Source: Novosphingobium sp. SCN 66-18
GTDB lineage: Bacteria > Pseudomonadota > Alphaproteobacteria > Sphingomonadales > Sphingomonadaceae
Assembly (NCBI GenBank): GCA_001725355.1
Contig: MEGD01000020.1
Location: 33,182 to 97,181, forward strand
Length of the DNA: 64,000 bases
Direction of reading: 5' to 3'
Under the pieces are notes generated by a model. It was not told the DNA's origin. It searched no databases and saw nothing but the letters and a program-made list of their open reading frames with translations. This document shows positions 7,423 to 15,983 of the stretch, one piece after another (positions within the stretch are counted from its first letter, which is position 1; each line of letters starts with the position of its first letter). A program made the translations under genes and the position numbers.

Positions 7423-8343
7423 TCACGCCCGGATCAGCGTGCCCGCGCCGCGCGAGGTGAAGATTTCCAGCAGCATCGCGTGCGGCACGCGTCCGTCGAG
7501 CACGACCACTGCCTCGCATCCGGCCTCGACCGCGTGGACGCAGGTTTCGAGCTTGGGGATCATGCCGCCGCTGATCGTGCCGTCCTGCGCCAGTTCCGCG
7601 ATGTCGGCGGGCGTCAGGTCGGTCAGCAGGTTCTTCTGCTTGTCCAGCACGCCGGGTACGTCGGTCAGCAGGAACAGGCGCGATGCGCCCAGCGCCGCGG
7701 CGATGCAGCCGGCCATGGTATCGGCGTTGATGTTGTAGGTCGCGCCGTCCTCGCCCACCCCGATCGGCGCGATCACCGGGATCATGCCGGCCGCGCAGAT
7801 CGTGTCGATCACCGTGGTGTCGATCCGGTCCGGCTCGCCCACGAAGCCCAGGTCGACCACCAAGGGTTCGCCGTCGTCCTCAATCGCCTTGGGCGCCTTG
7901 GACTGGACCTTGCGGGCCACGACCATGCCGCCATCCTTGCCCGAAATGCCGATGGCCTTGCCGCCGGCGCGGGCGATCCAGCCGACCAGTTCCTTGTTGA
8001 TCGCGCCGGCCAGGACCATTTCGGCCACTTCCGCGGTCTGCTTGTCGGTGACGCGCAGGCCGTTGACGAACTGCGATTCGATGCCCAGCGCCTTCAGCAT
8101 CCGGCCGATCTGCGGCCCGCCCCCGTGGACCACCACGGGATTGATGCCCACCGCCTTCAGCAGCACGATGTCCTCGGCGAAATCGTGGGCCAGTTCGGGA
8201 TCGCCCATGGCGTGCCCGCCGTACTTCACCACGAAGGTCTTGCCGGCATAGCGCTGGAGATAGGGCAGCGCCTCGGTCAGCGTTTCCGCCTTGGCGAGCA
8301 TCGCCGCGCGATAGGAATCGGAGATTTCGTGGTTCGTGGCCAT
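7423..8343 (-). CDS. argB: Acetylglutamate kinase
   Basis: 306 residues of the amino-acid-kinase family. ArgB phosphorylates N-acetyl-L-glutamate in the second step of arginine synthesis. Motifs: [10 protein letters not shown] (ATP-phosphate loop, about 37-46), [14 protein letters not shown] (about 70-83), GKDGGM, and the NINADTMAG nucleotide-binding segment followed by [11 protein letters not shown] lipoprotein gene follows and the queuosine-precursor transporter lies upstream, all on the minus strand. Confidence 0.97.
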   Translation of the reverse strand: MATNHEISDSYRAAMLAKAETLTEALPYLQRYAGKTFVVKYGGHAMGDPELAHDFAEDIVLLKAVGINPVVVHGGGPQIGRMLKALGIESQFVNGLRVTDKQTAEVAEMVLAGAINKELVGWIARAGGKAIGISGKDGGMVVARKVQSKAPKAIEDDGEPLVVDLGFVGEPDRIDTTVIDTICAAGMIPVIAPIGVGEDGATYNINADTMAGCIAAALGASRLFLLTDVPGVLDKQKNLLTDLTPADIAELAQDGTISGGMIPKLETCVHAVEAGCEAVVVLDGRVPHAMLLEIFTSRGAGTLIRA

Positions 8344-8402
8344 AATGGCCGCGCCCTTACGCCCCTTGGCGCGAAATTAAAGCGTTTTCGTGCGCGTGCG
8401 GG

Positions 8403-9110
8403 TCAGCGTGGCGCGTCCAGCCAGCGCCCCAGCCGCACGAAGAGCCAGATGCCCGGCGGCACCATGATCGTCGACAGCACCAGCTTGGAGATGATCTGCC
8501 CTTCCATGATCGCGCCGATCGGCAGGTCCTGCCCATAGAACGAGATCGTGATGAACAGCACCGTATCGACGATCTGCGACAGCATGCTGGCGATCCACGC
8601 GCGCAGCATCAGCAGCCGCCCCTGCCCGCCGGCAATGCGGGAAAACAGATAGACGTTGAGCGTCTGCGAGGTGCCGTAGGAAATCAGCCCGGCGAACTGC
8701 ATCCGCGCACCTTGCCCCAGCAGACGGGCGAAAGCCTCCTGATCCGACCAGAATGGCGCGGGCGGCACCACATGGATGACCAGCGAAAGCAGCACCATCG
8801 ACACGATCAGCGGCACGAAGCCGAAGCGCACCAGCCGGTTCGCCATGTCCTGCCCGAACAGCTCGGCCACGGCGCTGGCCAGGATCACCAGCAGCAGGAA
8901 CGCGAAGATCCCGGATTCGACCGCCAGATCGCCCAGCAGCGGCCAGTGGCCCAGCGAGGCGAGCTTGGTGCCCAGCACGCCCGCCAGCACGGCCAGCCCG
9001 CCATAGAGCAGCGCGAACGCGAACAGGGAGCGGGGGATCGAGGAGGGGATCGAAGGAGCGATCGAGGTCTGCGGCGCCGGTGCGGCCCGGGGCGGGGCGG
9101 TTTCTTGCAT
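8403..9110 (-). CDS. Queuosine precursor transporter (YhhQ/DUF165 family)
   Basis: 235 residues; a Pro/Ala-rich N-terminal tail (1-26) followed by six predicted membrane segments. Family features include the MQFAGLISYGTSQTLNVYLFSRI segment (spanning about residues 136-158) and LMLRAWIASMLSQIVDTVLFITI. YhhQ proteins import 7-deazaguanine precursors (preQ0/preQ1) used to make queuosine in tRNA. Substrate assignment follows the family. Upstream of argB with a 59-bp gap. Confidence 0.85.
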   Translation of the reverse strand: MQETAPPRAAPAPQTSIAPSIPSSIPRSLFAFALLYGGLAVLAGVLGTKLASLGHWPLLGDLAVESGIFAFLLLVILASAVAELFGQDMANRLVRFGFVPLIVSMVLLSLVIHVVPPAPFWSDQEAFARLLGQGARMQFAGLISYGTSQTLNVYLFSRIAGGQGRLLMLRAWIASMLSQIVDTVLFITISFYGQDLPIGAIMEGQIISKLVLSTIMVPPGIWLFVRLGRWLDAPR

Positions 9111-9214
9111 GGACGGGCGATAGCGGGATTTTGACCGGCCGCCAAATCCCGTTTAGGAGCAGGAGAAACCAGTTCGTCTTTCCCTCCTTCATCGTCCGGA
9201 GCCGATAGCCCCCG

Positions 9215-10558
9215 ATGCGCGTTGTCTTGAGCCTCGTCGGGATGGGGATCATCCTGCTGGTCGCCTTCCTGCTTTCCACCAACCGCCGCGCGATCCGCCC
9301 GCGCGTGGTCGGCGCAGCCTTTGCCCTGCAGGCCGGCTTCGCCGCGCTGGTGCTTTACCTGCCGTGGGGCAACGCCGCGCTGCAGGCCGCCGCGCACGGG
9401 GTGGAGCGCCTGCTCGGCTTCGCCAAGGCGGGCGTGACGTTCCTGTTCGGCCCGCTCGCCAAGCCCGAGATCGGCGGCACCAGCTTCGCCATTTCGGCGC
9501 TGCCGGTGATCATCTTCTTCGCCGCGCTGATCTCGATCCTCTACTACCTCGGCGTGATGCAGCTGGTGATCCGCTGGATCGGCGGCGGGCTGGAAAAGAT
9601 CACCGGGATCAGCAAGGTCGAATCGCTCTGCGCCGCGTCCAACATCTTCGTCGGGCAAAGCGAGGCGCCGCTGGTCATCCGCCCCTATCTCGCCGCGCTC
9701 AATCCGTCGCAACTGTTCTGCGTGATGACGGTGGGCATGGCCGGCGTGGCGGGCACGATCCTGGCCGCCTATGCCAGCATGGGCATCCGCATCGATTATC
9801 TGGTGGCCGCCGCCTTCATGTCCGCGCCGGGCGGCATCCTGATGGCCAAGACGATGATGCCTGACGAGCCGCCGACGCCGGCCGACGTCGCGGCCGATCC
9901 GTTGCCCAACCCGCACGACCCGCCCACCCTGGTTCCGCCCGCCGGCATGGCCGCAGCCGCGCTGAACCGCGATGACGTGACCAGCCAGCCGGGTGTCGCC
10001 GCCAGCGGCGAACCCGTGGCGGAAGAACACGAGGAACGCCCCGCCAACCTGATCATGGCGGCCAGCCAGGGCGCGCAGACCGGGGTCAAGCTGGCCGTGG
10101 CGGTGGGCGCGATGGTGCTGGCCTTCGTTGCGCTGGTGGCGCTCGCCAACGGCATTCTCGGCTGGCTGGGCGGGCTGGCCGGCTATCCCGACCTCTCGTT
10201 CCAGCAGATCCTCGGCACGGTTTTCGCGCCGATGTTCTACCTGCTCGGCTCCCCCACCTGGGCGGAGGCGATGCAGGCGGGCGGCCTGTTCGGCACCAAG
10301 ATCGTGCTCAACGAATTCGTCGCCTTCATCGAACTGGGGCAGGACACCGGCCTGTCCAAGGTCAGCGTCGCGCTGGTGACGTTCGCGCTGTGCGGCTTCG
10401 CCAATTTCAGCTCGATCGCGATCCAGATGGCGGTGACCGGCGGGCTTGCCCCCAACCAGCGCCCGATGATCGCCAAACTCGGCATCCGCGCGCTGCTGGC
10501 GGGCGCGCTCAGCAACCTGATGAGTGCGGCGCTGGCGGGATTGTTTTTGTCGTTGTGA
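9215..10558 (+). CDS. Concentrative nucleoside transporter (NupC/CNT family)
   Basis: 447 residues. The CNT pattern is clear: ALPVIIFFAALISILYYLG, then the substrate-site helix AASNIFVGQSEAPLVIRPYL, and the second repeat GTKIVLNEFVAFIEL near residues 355-370. These proteins import nucleosides with Na+ or H+. A roughly 60-residue Pro/Ala/Glu-rich insert (about 215-275) lies between the two halves and is longer than in typical bacterial NupC. Divergent from the queuosine transporter across 104 bp. A REP-like repeat follows the stop. Confidence 0.9.
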   Translation: MRVVLSLVGMGIILLVAFLLSTNRRAIRPRVVGAAFALQAGFAALVLYLPWGNAALQAAAHGVERLLGFAKAGVTFLFGPLAKPEIGGTSFAISALPVIIFFAALISILYYLGVMQLVIRWIGGGLEKITGISKVESLCAASNIFVGQSEAPLVIRPYLAALNPSQLFCVMTVGMAGVAGTILAAYASMGIRIDYLVAAAFMSAPGGILMAKTMMPDEPPTPADVAADPLPNPHDPPTLVPPAGMAAAALNRDDVTSQPGVAASGEPVAEEHEERPANLIMAASQGAQTGVKLAVAVGAMVLAFVALVALANGILGWLGGLAGYPDLSFQQILGTVFAPMFYLLGSPTWAEAMQAGGLFGTKIVLNEFVAFIELGQDTGLSKVSVALVTFALCGFANFSSIAIQMAVTGGLAPNQRPMIAKLGIRALLAGALSNLMSAALAGLFLSL

Positions 10559-10572
10559 GGTTTCGCACGGTG

Positions 10573-10660
10573 GCCTGAGATGCCAGCGTGCGCTGGCATG
10601 ACGTTGTTGGCTTTCATATTCACGTCGTCCCGGCGAAAGCCGGGACCTCGGGCGGCTACA
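10573..10660 (+). repeat. REP-like dispersed repeat, copy A
   Basis: Two hairpins in tandem: ATGCCAGCG-N2-CGCTGGCAT (10580-10599) and CCCGGC-loop-GCCGGG (around 10628-10644), ending in GGCGGCTAC. The same module with the same orientation and few differences is at 10969-11051. The GIY-YIG stop codon (10656-10658) lies in its last bases. Confidence 0.8.
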
Positions 10661-10946
10661 GAAGGACCGCGAAGAGATCGTCCCACGCCGGGTTGGCTTT
10701 CTCGATCAGGTCGATCTTCCAGTCGCGCTGCCACGCCTTGAGCGCCTTTTCGCGCCGGATCGCTTCCTCGATCGTCGTGTGTTCCTCGGCCAGCACGAGG
10801 CGCCGAAGATTGTAGCGGCGGCAGAAGGACGATCCGCGCCCCTCGCGATGCTGGGCGACGCGGGCCGCCAGATCGGCGGTGACGCCGATATACAGCACCC
10901 CGCGCGGCTTGTTCGTCATGATGTAGGTCCAGCCGCCCTTGCGCAT
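10656..10946 (-). CDS. Small GIY-YIG nuclease-domain protein
   Basis: 96 residues from ATG 10946, the usual size of stand-alone YhbQ/UPF0213-type proteins; a longer frame from 11021 only translates repeat sequence. Motifs: YIM...LYIGVT (the GIY and YIG strands, about residues 8-24), Arg in DLAARVAQH, and a Glu in the EEAIRREKALKAW helix. The fold cuts DNA in homing endonucleases and UvrC; small stand-alone members have little or poorly defined activity. The gene is bracketed by two direct copies of a REP-like repeat, which hints that gene plus repeat may have moved as a unit. Confidence 0.88.
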   Translation of the reverse strand: MRKGGWTYIMTNKPRGVLYIGVTADLAARVAQHREGRGSSFCRRYNLRRLVLAEEHTTIEEAIRREKALKAWQRDWKIDLIEKANPAWDDLFAVLL

Positions 10947-10968
10947 GAGGGGGAGGGTACCCAGGACG

Positions 10969-11051
10969 GCCCGAGATGCCAGCGTGCGCTGGCATGACGT
11001 TTCCGATTTTATCTTCGTCATCCCGGCGGAAGCCGGGATCTCAGGCGGTTA
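10969..11051 (+). repeat. REP-like dispersed repeat, copy B
   Basis: Same module and orientation as copy A: ATGCCAGCG-N2-CGCTGGCAT at 10976-10995 and the CCCGGC/GCCGGG hairpin within 11016-11040, ending GGCGGTTAC just before the stop of the nucleosidase gene (11057-11059). Both copies sit at the 3' end of a minus-strand gene, where the hairpins could also end transcripts. Confidence 0.8.
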
Positions 11052-11056
11052 CGCGC

Positions 11057-11640
11057 TTACAGCCCGTGCAGCATGTCCACCGCCTTGGCCAGCTCGCCAT
11101 CAAGGTAGCCGAGCAGCTTGTGCCAGTCGTGCGCGCCGGCCAGTTCGCCGGGGCCGTCGCTGACGCCGCGCAGGCCGATCAGTGGAATGCCGAAAGTGCG
11201 GGCGGCGCGGGCGACGGCGTAGGTTTCCATGTCGACCATGTCGGCGTCCACGCGATCCCAGTGGTCGCCGCTGACCACGTCGCCCCCGCTGGATAGCGTG
11301 GCCACCGGCAGGTCCAGCGGGGTTTCCAGCGGAAGCTCCTTCGGCTCGTCCAGATAGGGCACCACGCCCGGCTCGATGCCGAGCGGCGAGGCGTCCATGT
11401 CGCGCCACGAGACGCTGGCGATCTGGTGGATCCGGCCGAGCCGAGGCAGACGATCAGGTCCGGCAACCGCCCCGCCGCGTCCAGCCGGGCCAGCGCAACG
11501 CCGGTGTGCAGCGCGGCCTCGACCGGGCCGATGCCGGTGATCAGCGGCGTGAACCGGGCGCGCAGGTGCGGGCCGTATTCGGGCTCCGCCGCCATCACGA
11601 ACAGCACGCGGCGGGTGCCGAAGGGGGTAAGTTCAACCAT
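11057..11640 (-). pseudogene. 5'-methylthioadenosine/S-adenosylhomocysteine nucleosidase-like protein, frame disrupted
   Basis: Starts at ATG 11640, overlapping the mutS stop by 8 bases. The N-terminal half (to DLIVCLGSAGS) reads in one frame. Downstream of about 11428 the homologous sequence (IHQIASVSWRDMDASPLG, ...ADMVDMETYA..., GVSDG) continues in another frame to the stop at 11057. VDMExxA and the SDG motif mark the purine-phosphorylase/MTAN superfamily, which cleaves MTA or SAH and recycles adenine. A short out-of-frame deletion between GC-rich repeats near 11425-11435 explains the break; sequence error is possible. Confidence 0.72.
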
Positions 11641-14233
11641 TCGCCTGCGCCTTCAACTGGTACAGCAGGTCCAGAGCCTCGCGCGGGGACAGCGCGTCGA
11701 TGTCCAGCCCGTTCAGTCGGTCGCGCAAGGCATCGACCTTCTCCTCCACCGCCTCGATCGCGGCGGCGAACAGCGGCAGGTCGTCCAGCCCGGCGGCGAG
11801 GCCCCCGGTGGAGGCGCGGCCTTTCTCCAGCTTGTCGAGCACCGCCTTGGCGCGCTTGACGACCGGCGCGGGCACGCCGGCCAGCCGGGCGACGGCGAGG
11901 CCATAGCTCTTGTCCGCCGGCCCTTCGGCAAGCTCGTGCAGCAGCACCAAGTCGCCTTTCCATTCGCGCGCGCGGACATGGTGGAGCGACAGCGCATCGC
12001 AGCTTTCGGCCAGCCGCGCGAGTTCGTGGTAATGCGTGGCGAACAGGCAGCGGCAGCGGTTGACCTCGTGGACCGCCTCCACCACCGCCCAGGCGAGCGC
12101 GAGGCCATCGTAAGTCGAGGTGCCGCGCCCCACTTCGTCGAGGATGACGAAGCTGCGCTCGCTGGCCTGCGCGAGAATGGCGGCGGTCTCGACCATCTCG
12201 ACCATGAAGGTCGATCGCCCGCGCGCAAGGTTGTCCGACGCGCCGACGCGGCTGAACAGCCGGTCGACCATGCCGATCGTCGCGGCCTCGGCGGGCACGA
12301 ACCCGCCTGCCTGCGCCAGCAGCACGATCAGCGCGTTCTGGCGCAGGAAGGTGGACTTGCCGCCCATGTTGGGGCCGCCGACCAGCCACAGCCGGTTCTC
12401 GGGCGCGAGCCGGCAGTCGTTGGCGACGAAGCGTTCGCCCTTGACCGCGAGCGCCGCCTCCACCACGGGATGCCGCCCGCCGGCGATGTCGAGCACGGGT
12501 TCGGCCACGACATGCGGCAGCGCCCAGCCACCTTCGGCCGCGCGTTCGGCCTGCCCGCAGGCGACGTCGATCCGCGCCAGCGCGGCGGCGGTGGCGGCGA
12601 TGCCTTCGCGCGCGTGGACGGCGGCGGCGACCAATTCCTCGAAATGGGCTTCCTCCGCCGCCAGCGCATGGCCGCCCGCCTCGGCGATGCGGCTCGCCTC
12701 CTCGTGCAGCGCCAGCGCGTTGAAGCGCACCGCGCCGGCCATCGTCTGACGGTGGGTAAAGCCGCTGTCGGGCAGCATCAGCTTGTCGGCATGGCGCGCG
12801 GGCACTTCGATGAAATAGCCGAGCACGCCGTTGTGGCGGATCTTCAGCGCGGACACGCCGGTCTCGTCGCGGTATTTCGCTTCCAGCGCGGCGATGGCGC
12901 GGCGCGAATTGCCGGCGGCGCGGCGCAGTTCGTCGAGCGCCGCGTCATAGCCTTCGGCGATGAACCCGCCCTGCGCGCGTTCGGTGGGCGGCGCGGGCAC
13001 CAGCGCGCGGACATAGAGATCGATCAGCGCGCCGTGCCCGCCCAGCGCCGGCAGCAGCGCCTCGGCCAGTGCCGGCCGTTGCCCGCGCGCGGTCAGCACC
13101 TCGCGCAGGCGCCAGGCTTCGGACAGGCCATCGCGCAACTGTCCCAGATCGCGCGGACTGCCCCGCCCGGCGACGACGCGGCCGAGCGCGCGGCCGATGT
13201 CGGGCGCGGCCTTCAGGATTGCGCGCAGGTCCGCGCGCAGCAGCGGATCGTCGTGCAGCCAGCCGACCAGTTCCAGCCGCGCGCGAATCGCCGGCGCATC
13301 GGTCAGCGGCGCGGAGAGGTCCTCGGCCAGCAGCCGTGCGCCGGCGCCGGTCACGCAGCGGTCGATTGCCTCGAACAGGCTGCCCTTGCGCGTGCCGCCG
13401 GTGGAGACGAGGATTTCGAGGCTGGCGCGCGTCGCCTCGTCCATCGCCATGTGCCCGCCCGCCGTGCGCGCCACCGGGGGCAGCAGCAGCGGCAGGCGGC
13501 CGCGCCCGACATGGTCGAGGTAGTCGATCAGCCCGTTCGCCGCCGCCAGCATCGGCCGGGTGAAAGGACCGAAGCCGTCGAGCGTGGCAACGCCGTGCAA
13601 GTCCTTGAGCCGCGCCTCGCCGGCGTTGCTGTCGAATCCGCGCCCCGGCCGCCGCACCGCATCGAACGGGGCATCGGTCCAGTCCTCGCTGGCCACGATC
13701 TCGCTCGCGCCCAGCCGGGCCAGCGCCGCGCCCATCGCCGCCGGCTCGCATTCCTCCAGTTCCATGCGGCCGGTGGAAATGTCGCAGGCGGCAACGCCGA
13801 TCAGCCCGCGCACCTCGCACACCGCCGCCAGCACGTTGGCGCGGCGCGGTTCGAGCAGCGCTTCCTCGGTCAGCGTGCCGGCGGTGACGAAGCGGACGAT
13901 GTCGCGCGCGACCAGCGCCTTCGATCCGCCGCGCTTCTTCGCTTCCTCGGGCGTTTCCACCTGCTCGGCGATGGCGACGCGGCAGCCGGCCTTGATCAAC
14001 CGCGCCAGGTACGATTCGGCCGCATGCACCGGCACCCCGCACATCGGGATCGGCGCGCCGCCGTGCTCGCCCCGGCTGGTCAGCGCGATGTCCAGCACTT
14101 GCGCGGCGATTTTCGCGTCGTCGAAGAAAAGCTCGAAGAAATCGCCCATCCGGTAGAACAGCAGGCAGTCTCCCGCCTGCTGTCTGAGCGCAAGATATTG
14201 CGCCATCATCGGAGTTGGGGCATTTGGCGTCAC
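11633..14233 (-). CDS. mutS: DNA mismatch repair protein MutS
   Basis: 866 residues with GTG 14233 as start, which gives the usual short lead before TPMMAQYL; ATG 14209 is the alternative. MutS finds mismatches and recruits MutL. The mismatch-reading motif is in MGDFFELFFDDA (about residues 32-43), the ATPase has Walker A GGPNMGGKSTF (about 620), Walker B VILDEVGRGTSTYDGLA and the ATHYHEL switch. The far longer frame upstream to 14500 overlaps the divergent membrane-protein gene and has no similarity. Downstream it overlaps the nucleosidase gene by 8 bases. Confidence 0.97.
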   Translation of the reverse strand: MTPNAPTPMMAQYLALRQQAGDCLLFYRMGDFFELFFDDAKIAAQVLDIALTSRGEHGGAPIPMCGVPVHAAESYLARLIKAGCRVAIAEQVETPEEAKKRGGSKALVARDIVRFVTAGTLTEEALLEPRRANVLAAVCEVRGLIGVAACDISTGRMELEECEPAAMGAALARLGASEIVASEDWTDAPFDAVRRPGRGFDSNAGEARLKDLHGVATLDGFGPFTRPMLAAANGLIDYLDHVGRGRLPLLLPPVARTAGGHMAMDEATRASLEILVSTGGTRKGSLFEAIDRCVTGAGARLLAEDLSAPLTDAPAIRARLELVGWLHDDPLLRADLRAILKAAPDIGRALGRVVAGRGSPRDLGQLRDGLSEAWRLREVLTARGQRPALAEALLPALGGHGALIDLYVRALVPAPPTERAQGGFIAEGYDAALDELRRAAGNSRRAIAALEAKYRDETGVSALKIRHNGVLGYFIEVPARHADKLMLPDSGFTHRQTMAGAVRFNALALHEEASRIAEAGGHALAAEEAHFEELVAAAVHAREGIAATAAALARIDVACGQAERAAEGGWALPHVVAEPVLDIAGGRHPVVEAALAVKGERFVANDCRLAPENRLWLVGGPNMGGKSTFLRQNALIVLLAQAGGFVPAEAATIGMVDRLFSRVGASDNLARGRSTFMVEMVETAAILAQASERSFVILDEVGRGTSTYDGLALAWAVVEAVHEVNRCRCLFATHYHELARLAESCDALSLHHVRAREWKGDLVLLHELAEGPADKSYGLAVARLAGVPAPVVKRAKAVLDKLEKGRASTGGLAAGLDDLPLFAAAIEAVEEKVDALRDRLNGLDIDALSPREALDLLYQLKAQANG

Positions 14234-14300
14234 GGCGCGAGTGGCTAGACGAAGCGCGGGGTTTTCACAAACCATCGAAGCCGGATATCGACAGGGGCTC

Positions 14301-15935
14301 ATGCAAAGCCAGCAAAGAGGCCGTCCCAAGGCCTGGTCGTTCGATTGGCATGCCGCGGCGCTCCCGTGGCTCTCCGCGCCGGGCATCGTGCTTACGGTCC
14401 TGTTGGTGTGCCTGCCGTTCGCGCTGGTGGAAGTGCCACCGCTGATCGACGTGCCGGGCCACATGGGCGCCGCCGCGATCGAGGCCGCCGGCCCCGGCAA
14501 CCCGCTGGAACGCTACTTCACCTGGAAATGGGTGTTCACGCTTAACATCGGCGGCGGCGTGCTGATGAAGCTGCTGGGCGCGCAGTTCGGCATCCTGGCC
14601 GCCGGGTGGTGGAGCACGGTGCTGGCGACCGGCCTGTTCGCCGGCGGCGGCCTGGCCACGGCGCGCGTGCTCAATCCGCGCGGCGGCCACGCCACCGCCT
14701 GGGCGCTGATGTTCGTGTTCAGCTTTCCGCTGCTGACCGGTTTCCTCAACTATATCCTCGCCACCGGGCTTTCGCTGTCGGCCTTCGCCGCCTCGGTCTG
14801 GCTCGAAAACCAGCCGAAGAAGCGCGCCGCGATGCTGATCGTGGCGCAGCCGGTCGCCATGCTGTGCCATGCCATCGGCGGCGTGCTGCTGGCGCTGCTG
14901 GTCGGCGGCGCGGCGCTGGGGCGCGAGATCGACCGGCTCCCCGCCGGAAGCTGGCGGCCTTCGCGCTGGCGCCCGCTGGCGCGAGAGCTGGACTGGAAGG
15001 CGATCGCCAAGCGCCTGTTCGTCACCTGCTGGCCGCTGCTGACCACGGTGCTGGTGGTGGTGCTGTGGAAGACCTTCTCGCCCGAACCGGTGGCCAGCAT
15101 GAACCGCTGGCGCTGGGACCAGAAGGCGTGGTCGTTCGTGCTGACGCTGCGCGATCAGTCGCTGGTGCTCGACGCGGCGACGACGATCGCCTGCTTCGGG
15201 CTGATCCTGTGCGGCTGGCTGGCCGGCGCGCGGTGGAGCTGGCGGCAGGGCCTGCCCGGCCTGCTGGTGCTGCTGCTGTTCGTGGCCATTCCCAGCGACA
15301 TCAACGGCAGCGCCTTCGTCGATATCCGCCTGCTGCCGGTGGCGGCGATGCTGCTGCTGGCGCTGCAGGACTGGAGCCGGGCGAAGCCTTCCTATGCCCG
15401 CGCGGTGGCCTATGTCGGCATGGCGCTGCTGGGCGTGCGGCTGGTGGTCACCGGGGCCAGCTTCGCGGACTACGCGCAGGACTACAAGCGCCAGCTTGCC
15501 GCGCTGCATCACGTGCAGCCCGGCAGCCGCGTGCTGGCTTTCGTCGAACATACCTGCATCGAGGAAAGCTGGCGCAACACGCGGCGCGATCATCTCGCCA
15601 GCCTTGCCAGCCTCTACCGCCAGGCCTGGGTGAACGACAACTGGGCGGTGCCGGGGCTGCACATGGTGGTGCCGCGCTTCCGCCCCGGCCGCAACTTCAC
15701 TGCCGATCCGTCCGAATTCGTGTGGTCGCCCAATTGCCAGAGCGGCCGCCTGCGCAGCGTGGATTCCGCGCTGAAGTATGCGCCGATCGAGCGGGTGGAC
15801 TATGTCTGGCTGATCGACACCGGCCTGCCGCGCCGCCCCGATCCGCGCCTCCAGCTGGTATGGCAGGACGGGCGCAGTCTGCTTTTTGCCGTCAGACCCT
15901 TGGGTTTTCCGAACTGGAAGCCTAGGGACTTCTGA
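14301..15935 (+). CDS. Unknown polytopic membrane protein
   Basis: 544 residues from ATG 14301, preceded by an AGGGG ribosome site five bases upstream. About ten hydrophobic segments cover residues 20-420 (for example ALPWLSAPGIVLTVLLVCLP and LLVLLLFVAIP), followed by a soluble C-terminal region of about 130 residues with a VPRFRPGRNFTADPSEF segment. An acidic periplasmic loop after the first helix (PPLIDVPGH) recalls GT-C glycosyltransferase-like membrane proteins, but no diagnostic motif is certain. Divergent from mutS, and 48 bp upstream of the malic enzyme gene. I do not recognise a characterised family. Confidence 0.75.
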   Translation: MQSQQRGRPKAWSFDWHAAALPWLSAPGIVLTVLLVCLPFALVEVPPLIDVPGHMGAAAIEAAGPGNPLERYFTWKWVFTLNIGGGVLMKLLGAQFGILAAGWWSTVLATGLFAGGGLATARVLNPRGGHATAWALMFVFSFPLLTGFLNYILATGLSLSAFAASVWLENQPKKRAAMLIVAQPVAMLCHAIGGVLLALLVGGAALGREIDRLPAGSWRPSRWRPLARELDWKAIAKRLFVTCWPLLTTVLVVVLWKTFSPEPVASMNRWRWDQKAWSFVLTLRDQSLVLDAATTIACFGLILCGWLAGARWSWRQGLPGLLVLLLFVAIPSDINGSAFVDIRLLPVAAMLLLALQDWSRAKPSYARAVAYVGMALLGVRLVVTGASFADYAQDYKRQLAALHHVQPGSRVLAFVEHTCIEESWRNTRRDHLASLASLYRQAWVNDNWAVPGLHMVVPRFRPGRNFTADPSEFVWSPNCQSGRLRSVDSALKYAPIERVDYVWLIDTGLPRRPDPRLQLVWQDGRSLLFAVRPLGFPNWKPRDF

Positions 15936-15983
15936 CACCGCCCGACCGGCCCTGTCCGGTCCACCCAGCGTGGGAGCATTTGC

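Noticed and set aside
10947-11021. Upstream extension of the GIY-YIG gene
   Set aside because: It only translates the REP-like repeat; the ATG at 10946 gives the usual size.
11426-14248. 940-codon plus-strand open frame
   Set aside because: Lies exactly antisense to mutS; His/Arg/Ala-rich composition and no domain. High GC leaves long shadow frames.
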